DNA of 18,238 nucleotides from an uncultured Lachnospiraceae bacterium (GTDB lineage Bacteria > Bacillota > Clostridia > Lachnospirales > Lachnospiraceae). Below the pieces are notes generated by a model that did no database searches, was not told where the DNA came from, and saw only the letters and a list, made by a program, of their open reading frames with translations. Below, in pieces: positions 13,241 through 18,238 of this stretch. The position numbers and the translations under genes were made by a program. The stretch spans positions 1 to 18,238 of the forward strand of contig CAQGLR010000059.1 of the NCBI GenBank assembly GCA_948794795.1, given 5' to 3'. Every line of letters starts with the position of its first letter. The stretch's first letter is position 1.

Positions 13241-15135
13241 TACAAGCATTAAATGATTATTATGATATTCTTTCTGGACAAGGAAAGCTGCTTCCTGATG
13301 GGTTTTCTAATGTTGATATACATTATCTTGTATATCTTAATCCAGACGGGACAATAGACGGGATTATTGACTGGCAGGAAACAGAAGAAATTAAAAGCAA
13401 GAATGGAAAAGTGAAAGAGATAAAGAAAGCAAGAAAAGAGGTTATGCCAAAACGTACAGAAAAACCTGGCATTGATAGTAATTTTATTGAGCACAGGCCA
13501 CTTTATTTGTTTGGTCTTAATTACCAGGATGGGGAATTTAAAACTACTGATTCTACAAACAAAGCAGAGAAGTCACATAAGATTTTTAAGGATGTTAATT
13601 TAGAATTTATTGAAGGAATTGATACTCCAGTAGTAAATGCATACAGGAATTTTATACAAAACTGGGAACCTGGCAATGAAACTGGAAATGTTTATTTATC
13701 AGGAATTGGTAAAAAATATAGTACTTCTGGTTATGCTTTCTGCCTGTCGGGGACTGTGGATTTCTTACATAAAGACAAGGAGTTAAATGAAAGGTGGTTA
13801 AGCAGGTTTTCTTCTATTAAGGAAGTAACAGACGGGGCTGTAATTGCCCAGTGTGCAGTTACAGGGGAAAATATGCCTATTGCAAAGGTACATTCAAAAA
13901 TAAAGGGTATTTTTGGTGGTCTGGCTACAGGTTCGGTTTTAGTAAATTTTAATAACCCATCAGAAGAATCTTATGGGAATAAGCAGTCATATAACAGCAA
14001 TATTTCAGAACGGGCGATGGAAAAGTATACAAAGGTATTAAATTACATAAGCAGCAGTAAAAACCAGAAAGCGCAGTTAGATGATATAACAGTTTTTTAC
14101 TGGGCAATGAGCAGGAATGAGAAATGTAATGATATTATGTCAGCACTTCTTTTTGATAAAAGGGATACAATTGGAATTGATAAAATAGAAGGTATGATGA
14201 AATCCTTAATCCAGGATGCCCGTGAAGGAAATATTTTATCAGGGCGCATGAAAGAAGAGGATATTGATCCTGATGTTAATTTTTATATTTTAGGGATAAA
14301 ACCGAATGTGTCACGTATTGCAATGAAGTTTTTTTACCGTAGGAAATTTGGTGAAATATTGTTAAATATTGCCAGGCACCAGGATGACCTGCAAGTGTCA
14401 GAAAAGGTTCATACAATTTCTATGTGGCAGATAAAAAAAAAACTGGTTTCACCAAAATCTACTATAGACACTGTAGACCCTGCCCTGATGGCAAAGATAT
14501 TTGAATCAGTTATTTATGGTACAAGATATCCAAGGTTTTTGCTTGCAACAGTTGTCAGAAGGGTAAAGACAGATACAGATGATGAAAAGAAAAAGAATGT
14601 TAAATTAAACCGTGTGCGTGCAGGTATTATTAAAGCATGTATTAACAGGGAAGCAAGACTATCAAATAAAAAGGAGGAACTTAGTGTGGCACTTGATAAA
14701 GAAAATAAAAACCCAGCATATTTATGCGGACGTTTATTTGCGGTACTGGAAGATTTACAACAGGATTCTGCTAGAAAATCAAAGGAAAGTAAAGAACCTG
14801 AAGAAAAAGAAGTACAAGATGAATCAAAACCAAATGTTTATGAGAAACCATTAAACCGTACAATTAAAGATGCATACTTTTCATCAGCAGCATCAAAACC
14901 AGCTATTATATTTCCAAAATTATTAAAACTGGCACAGAACCATTTAAGAAAAGCTAACAGGCCAGGTTTTTATAATAAGCTGGTCCGGGAAATAATTGAT
15001 AATTTAGAAGGTGTGTTTCCAGATACTCTGTCACTTATAGACCAGGGTAAATTTATAATTGGATACTACCAGCAATACCAGTCATTTTTTATAAAAAACA
15101 ATAATAAACAGGATAAGGACAAGGAGGATAATTAA
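13234..15135 (+). CDS. cas8c: Cas8c (Csd1), large subunit of type I-C Cascade
   Basis: Cas8c recognises the PAM and helps load target DNA. The 633-residue protein has the Csd1 N-terminus MLIQALNDYYDILSGQGKLLP and the later motif FYWAMSRNEKC. GILSG-like and NVSRIAMKFFYRRKFGE segments near residues 345-375 are typical. GGAGG (13221-13226 region) precedes the ATG, which overlaps the cas5 stop. The C-terminal third, from V485, can be translated separately as Cas11c (see that entry). The C-terminal domain has a charged insertion of about residues 512-539 (SKESKEPEEKEVQDESKPN), then LNRTIKDAYFSSAASKPAIIFPKLLKLA, which is conserved in the family. The final tail is rich in Asn, Lys and Asp and its bases carry the cas7 ribosome site. 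Confidence 0.93.
   Translation: MLIQALNDYYDILSGQGKLLPDGFSNVDIHYLVYLNPDGTIDGIIDWQETEEIKSKNGKVKEIKKARKEVMPKRTEKPGIDSNFIEHRPLYLFGLNYQDGEFKTTDSTNKAEKSHKIFKDVNLEFIEGIDTPVVNAYRNFIQNWEPGNETGNVYLSGIGKKYSTSGYAFCLSGTVDFLHKDKELNERWLSRFSSIKEVTDGAVIAQCAVTGENMPIAKVHSKIKGIFGGLATGSVLVNFNNPSEESYGNKQSYNSNISERAMEKYTKVLNYISSSKNQKAQLDDITVFYWAMSRNEKCNDIMSALLFDKRDTIGIDKIEGMMKSLIQDAREGNILSGRMKEEDIDPDVNFYILGIKPNVSRIAMKFFYRRKFGEILLNIARHQDDLQVSEKVHTISMWQIKKKLVSPKSTIDTVDPALMAKIFESVIYGTRYPRFLLATVVRRVKTDTDDEKKKNVKLNRVRAGIIKACINREARLSNKKEELSVALDKENKNPAYLCGRLFAVLEDLQQDSARKSKESKEPEEKEVQDESKPNVYEKPLNRTIKDAYFSSAASKPAIIFPKLLKLAQNHLRKANRPGFYNKLVREIIDNLEGVFPDTLSLIDQGKFIIGYYQQYQSFFIKNNNKQDKDKEDN
14686..15135 (+). CDS. cas11c: Cas11c, small Cascade subunit from an internal start in cas8c
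   Basis: Internal translation of a small subunit from the 3' part of cas8 is established for types I-B, I-C and I-D. Here an in-frame GTG (14686-14688, codon 485 of cas8c) follows AAGGAGG (14671-14677) with 8 nt spacing, as strong as any start in the operon. It would give 149 residues beginning MALDKENKNPAYLCGRLFAV, where the family's small subunit begins as I recall. Two molecules normally line the belly of Cascade and hold the non-target strand. The Glu/Lys-rich insertion at Cas8c 512-539 lies inside this product and makes it longer than the usual 120-130 residues, probably as a loop. Confidence 0.8.
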   Translation: MALDKENKNPAYLCGRLFAVLEDLQQDSARKSKESKEPEEKEVQDESKPNVYEKPLNRTIKDAYFSSAASKPAIIFPKLLKLAQNHLRKANRPGFYNKLVREIIDNLEGVFPDTLSLIDQGKFIIGYYQQYQSFFIKNNNKQDKDKEDN

Positions 15136-15136
15136 T

Positions 15137-16015
15137 ATGGCAATTAATAACAGATATGATTTTGTATTTCTTTTTGATGTGGAAAATGGAAACCCAAATG
15201 GAGACCCAGATGCAGGAAATAACCCAAGAGTTGATGCAGAAACTGGATATGGTTTTATAACAGATGTATGTCTTAAAAGAAAAATCAGGAATTATGTGGA
15301 ATTATGTAAAGAGGGGGAATGTTCCCAGGATGGAAGCAAATCTTATAACATCCTTATAAAACCAGACAATTATCTTAATGCAAAGTTTACAGAGGCTTAT
15401 GAAAAGGAAGGATTAAAAACAAAACAAAAGGGAAAAAATTCTGAAGATTTACTTAAAGCAAGGGATTATATGTGCAGGAATTATTATGATGTGCGTACAT
15501 TTGGTGCTGTTATGTCAACAGGAGATGACCCATGCGGTATTGTAAGGGGACCTGTACAGATTAATTTTGCAAAGAGCCAGTCACCTGTATATATTGAAGA
15601 TATTACAATTACCCGCCAGGCACGTACTACAAAAGATAGAAAAGAAACAGGAGAAACAGAAATGGGAAGAAAGAGTATTATTCCTTATGGTTTATACCGT
15701 GCAGAAGGCTATATTTCTGCTGCTCTTGCCAATAAAGTTACAGGTCTTGATGAGGAAGATGTGGAATTGCTCTGGATGGCAATTGTAAATATGTTTGAAC
15801 ATGACCACAGTGCAGCAAGAGGAAAGATGTGTATGAGGAAACTGTATATATTTAAACATGAAAGTGTTTTAGGTAATTGTCCGTCACATCTTCTTTTTGA
15901 AAAGATTGTTGTAAAACAGAAAGATATGGATAAACCGCCAAGGGAGTTTAGTGATTATGAGATTACAGTAGATGATATTATGCCGCAGGGAGTGGAGTTA
16001 ATTAAAAAATTATGA
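15137..16015 (+). CDS. cas7: Cas7 (Csd2), Cascade backbone subunit
   Basis: Cas7 polymerises along the crRNA spacer to form the Cascade backbone. The 292-residue protein has the Csd2/Csh2 signatures: YDFVFLFDVENGNPNGDPDA near the N-terminus, GPVQINFAKSQSPVYIEDITITRQ in the middle (about residues 138-161), and GLYRAEGYISAALA. AAGGAGG (15121-15127) lies 9 nt upstream and the start is 1 nt after the cas8c stop. Its own stop overlaps the cas4 start by 4 nt (ATGA). No key segment appears missing. Confidence 0.95.
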   Translation: MAINNRYDFVFLFDVENGNPNGDPDAGNNPRVDAETGYGFITDVCLKRKIRNYVELCKEGECSQDGSKSYNILIKPDNYLNAKFTEAYEKEGLKTKQKGKNSEDLLKARDYMCRNYYDVRTFGAVMSTGDDPCGIVRGPVQINFAKSQSPVYIEDITITRQARTTKDRKETGETEMGRKSIIPYGLYRAEGYISAALANKVTGLDEEDVELLWMAIVNMFEHDHSAARGKMCMRKLYIFKHESVLGNCPSHLLFEKIVVKQKDMDKPPREFSDYEITVDDIMPQGVELIKKL

Positions 16016-16704
16016 TAAATACAGAAATAACAATACGTTCTATCCAGCATTATCTATATTGCCCACACCGCTGGGGATTAATTGAAATAAATGACTGCTG
16101 GGCAGAGAATATATTTGTCACAAAAGCAAATTTTCTGCATGAGCGTGTCCATGACCCTGATAAAAGCTATTCTTTACGTGGTAAAAAGGTTTTTACTTCT
16201 GTTCCAATATATAATGATTTGGAACAGTATAATCTTTATGGGGTTGCAGACTGCATAGAAGCGTCTAAGTCTGGTACAGGGGTATTGCTTCCAGGATATG
16301 AAGACAGATATAAGCTTTGTATTGTGGAATATAAACCGTCAAAACCAAAAAATAAAGAATATAACCATGACGACCTTATGCAGGTTTTTGCACAAAAGAT
16401 ATGTGTGGATTATTTGTTTAATTGTGACTGTGATGCTGTTTTATATTATGCAGATGTGAAGAAAAGGATACCACTTCCACTTAGGGAAAACTTTACAGAG
16501 TATGATTGTGAGCTGAAAGAGTTACTTTTGCAGATAAGAAGGTATATCAGTGAAGGTATTATTCCTGGAATTCCACAAACCCAGAATTGTAGTGGATGCT
16601 CTTTAAAAGATTTGTGCCTTCCGCCTAAGAAGAGAATAAAGAAGAAAAGTATAAGGGAGTATATTAAAGAAATGGAGGCGGAAGATTATGAGAAAACTTC
16701 TTAA
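16012..16704 (+). CDS. cas4: Cas4, RecB-like nuclease of spacer acquisition
   Basis: Cas4 trims prespacers and sets PAM and orientation in complex with Cas1-Cas2. The 230-residue protein has all four iron-sulfur cysteines: C17 in YLYCPHRW and C193, C196 and C202 in NCSGCSLKDLC. The RecB nuclease residues are also present: H43 in FLHERVH, D80 in GVADC, E106 and K108 in VEYKPS, and Q124 in DLMQVF. The C-terminus is strongly basic (PPKKRIKKKSIREY). It starts inside the cas7 stop (ATGA) and overlaps cas1 by 17 bp, so the acquisition genes are translationally coupled. Confidence 0.95.
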   Translation: MINTEITIRSIQHYLYCPHRWGLIEINDCWAENIFVTKANFLHERVHDPDKSYSLRGKKVFTSVPIYNDLEQYNLYGVADCIEASKSGTGVLLPGYEDRYKLCIVEYKPSKPKNKEYNHDDLMQVFAQKICVDYLFNCDCDAVLYYADVKKRIPLPLRENFTEYDCELKELLLQIRRYISEGIIPGIPQTQNCSGCSLKDLCLPPKKRIKKKSIREYIKEMEAEDYEKTS

Positions 16705-17710
16705 TACAATTTACATAACAAATGAACTGGCTTATTTGTCATTGGAAGGGGAAGACCTTGTATGTAAAATAGAAGGAGCTGATAAGATACGTCTTCCATT
16801 TGACAATATAGAAAATATTGTGTGTTTTAATTATAATGGATGTTCGCCTGCTGTAATGGGGAAATGTGTTTCCAAATCGGTTCCAATAAATTTTATTTCA
16901 CCCCATGGAAAATTTTTGGCAAAAGTATGTGGTGAAACAAAAGGAAACGTATTTTTACGTGTAGCACAGATTGATAAATTCCGTGAAGATGCTATAACAT
17001 TAACACAAAATACAATGGCGGCCAAATTTAGTAATACCAGGCAATTAATACGCAGAAGCCTTCATGATAATCCTAAAATGAGAGAAGATGAAGAAATACT
17101 TTCTGTAGTGGAGGTTCTTAGTGCGGGAATTGATAAGGTTTATAATGCAGAAAGCATAGAAGAGATTATTGGGATTGAAGGGAATTGTGCAAAATATTAT
17201 TTTTCTATTTTTGGAAAATTAATTAAAAATAATAAGGCAGGTTTTGGATTCCAGTTCCGTTCAAAACGTCCACCGCTTGATCCTGTTAATGCAGTGTTGT
17301 CCTTTGTATATACATTAGCAACAAGTGAGTTTGCTGCTGCTCTTGAAACAGTTGGTCTTGACAGTTATATTGGATTCTGTCATGCATTACGTAGTGGCAG
17401 AAGTTCGCTCGCATGTGACCTTGTAGAAGAAACCAGATGCATTGTGGAAAGATTTGTGCTTACTTTGCTTAATTTACAGATTTTAAATGAAAGTGATTTT
17501 GAAAAGCAGGTTTCTGGTGCTGTATGGCTGAATGAAGATGGGCGTAAAAAGGTACTGTCCCGATGGCAGGAAAAAAAGAGAACAGATTTTATGCATCCTT
17601 ATTTAAAACAAAAAATACCCTTGGGACTGCTTATGTATGTCCAGAGTAATCTTCTTGCAAAGTATATCAGGGGAGAACTGGATGAATATCCATGTTTTTT
17701 GTTAAGGTAG
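16688..17710 (+). CDS. cas1: Cas1 integrase (type I-C)
   Basis: Cas1 is the integrase that inserts prespacers at the leader end of the array. The 340-residue protein has the metal-binding residues E164 in GIEGNCAKYYF, H232 in GFCHALRSGRSSLACDL, and D244 and E247 in CDLVEETR. The start is set by GGAGGCGG (16674-16681), which lies within the cas4 coding region. The C-terminus ends PCFLLR, as in many I-C Cas1 proteins. It is full length, so acquisition should be possible. Confidence 0.96.
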   Translation: MRKLLNTIYITNELAYLSLEGEDLVCKIEGADKIRLPFDNIENIVCFNYNGCSPAVMGKCVSKSVPINFISPHGKFLAKVCGETKGNVFLRVAQIDKFREDAITLTQNTMAAKFSNTRQLIRRSLHDNPKMREDEEILSVVEVLSAGIDKVYNAESIEEIIGIEGNCAKYYFSIFGKLIKNNKAGFGFQFRSKRPPLDPVNAVLSFVYTLATSEFAAALETVGLDSYIGFCHALRSGRSSLACDLVEETRCIVERFVLTLLNLQILNESDFEKQVSGAVWLNEDGRKKVLSRWQEKKRTDFMHPYLKQKIPLGLLMYVQSNLLAKYIRGELDEYPCFLLR

Positions 17711-17720
17711 GTGATAAGAC

Positions 17721-18011
17721 ATGATGGTAATAATAAGTTATGATGTATCAACAACAGATAACTCTGGAAAAACCAGGCTCCGTAAAGTTGCAAAAGAATG
17801 CCAGAACCATGCACAAAGAGTACAAAATTCTGTCTTTGAAGCTGACTTAGATTATTCTTCTTTTTTAAAATTAAAACATAATTTACTTGAACTGATAGAC
17901 GAAGATAAAGATAGCCTGAGATTTTATTATTTAGGAAATAATTGGAAAAGGAGAGTAGAACACATTGGTGCTAAAAAGACATTTGATCCAGAAGGGGTAA
18001 TTATTATTTAA
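17721..18011 (+). CDS. cas2: Cas2
   Basis: Cas2 is the dimeric core of the Cas1-Cas2 integration complex. The 96-residue protein opens MMVIISYDVSTTD with the ferredoxin-fold aspartate D8, followed by RLRKVAKECQNHAQRVQNSVFEA, and ends EGVIII. Both ATGs at 17721 and 17724 are possible starts; TAGGTGAT upstream does not decide between them. The spacing after cas1 is 10 bp. The array leader begins directly after it. Confidence 0.96.
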   Translation: MMVIISYDVSTTDNSGKTRLRKVAKECQNHAQRVQNSVFEADLDYSSFLKLKHNLLELIDEDKDSLRFYYLGNNWKRRVEHIGAKKTFDPEGVIII

Positions 18012-18220
18012 TATGTTTTAAGTATAATCCATTTTTCTATATTTGATTAAAATAGTTTTATTATTTAACAATCCGGCGAAGTGGTATTGATGTTGAAATA
18101 ATAGGATGGTTCGCCTATTATAAACTTTATTTTTGGTTAAAAATTTTAATATAAGTTTTTAAAAAAGTCCACTCCTACATTATATAGTGTGCAATTTGCA
18201 GTAAGATACATTATTTTGCA
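18012..18220 (+). promoter_or_regulatory. CRISPR leader
   Basis: The 209-bp AT-rich stretch between cas2 and the first repeat is the leader, where new spacers are integrated and the array promoter should lie. GGCGAA (18075-18080) and TTCGCC (18110-18115) form a 6-bp inverted pair around 29 nt; GCGAA-type inverted elements are common between cas2 and type I-C arrays, as I recall. TTTTGCA borders the repeat at 18214-18220. I see no consensus -35/-10 pair of good quality. Confidence 0.7.
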
Positions 18221-18238
18221 GTTGCACCCCGCGAGGGG
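18221..18238 (+). CRISPR. first type I-C repeat, cut by window end
   Basis: GTTGCACCCCGCGAGGGG matches the start of type I-C repeats (usually 32-33 nt, beginning GTYGCACCC and ending GTGGATTGAAAY). The arm GCACCCC-GCGA-GGGG is the first half of the repeat hairpin cut by Cas5c. No spacer is visible because the window ends inside this repeat, so array length and array integrity are unknown. Confidence 0.9.

Overview
The window is AT-rich and has strong AGGAGG ribosome binding sites and Firmicutes-type gene content (a NifS/IscU/MnmA thiolation operon, a CD3324-type small regulator, a Big_14-like exported protein, a type I-C CRISPR locus). I infer an anaerobic Clostridia genome, probably Lachnospiraceae; no 16S or other decisive marker is present.

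Positions 1-3112 hold the 3' part of a long, base-paired non-coding RNA that I read as 6S RNA, then a sigma-A promoter and the operon cysteine desulfurase - IscU-like scaffold - mnmA. Together these supply sulfur for Fe-S clusters and for tRNA 2-thiouridine. A hairpin overlaps the mnmA stop codon. Positions 3139-5322 are on the minus strand: a CD3324-family HTH protein, then an AbiEi-type antitoxin-like protein without a partner toxin, then purine nucleoside phosphorylase 23 bp behind it. Two long gaps (4611-5052 and 5323-5761) hold promoters, a terminator-like hairpin and a leader with a possible 17-codon ORF.

Positions 5762-8633 are on the plus strand: a zinc-ribbon membrane protein, an exported Ig-like-domain protein, pyrE and a 50-residue membrane protein. 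A FliB-like cysteine-rich protein (8855-9835) follows and ends at a strong terminator.

Positions 10036-18238 are a complete type I-C CRISPR-Cas locus in the order cas3 - cas5c - cas8c - cas7 - cas4 - cas1 - cas2, then an AT-rich leader and the first 18 nt of the first repeat at the window edge. Cas3 is the nuclease-helicase. Cas5c processes the crRNA. Cas8c, Cas7, Cas5c and an internally translated Cas11c would form Cascade. Cas4, Cas1 and Cas2 acquire spacers.

The less ordinary signals are: an internal Cas11c start with a textbook ribosome binding site and a charged insertion in that domain; two 36-nt near-identical repeats in inverted orientation bracketing fliB plus cas3, one of them in an unusually long cas3-cas5 gap; a tandem 10-bp repeat on the -35 box of the cas3 promoter; and mutually exclusive RNA pairings upstream of the 50-residue membrane protein. 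I found no gene set that I would confidently call a wholly new system.
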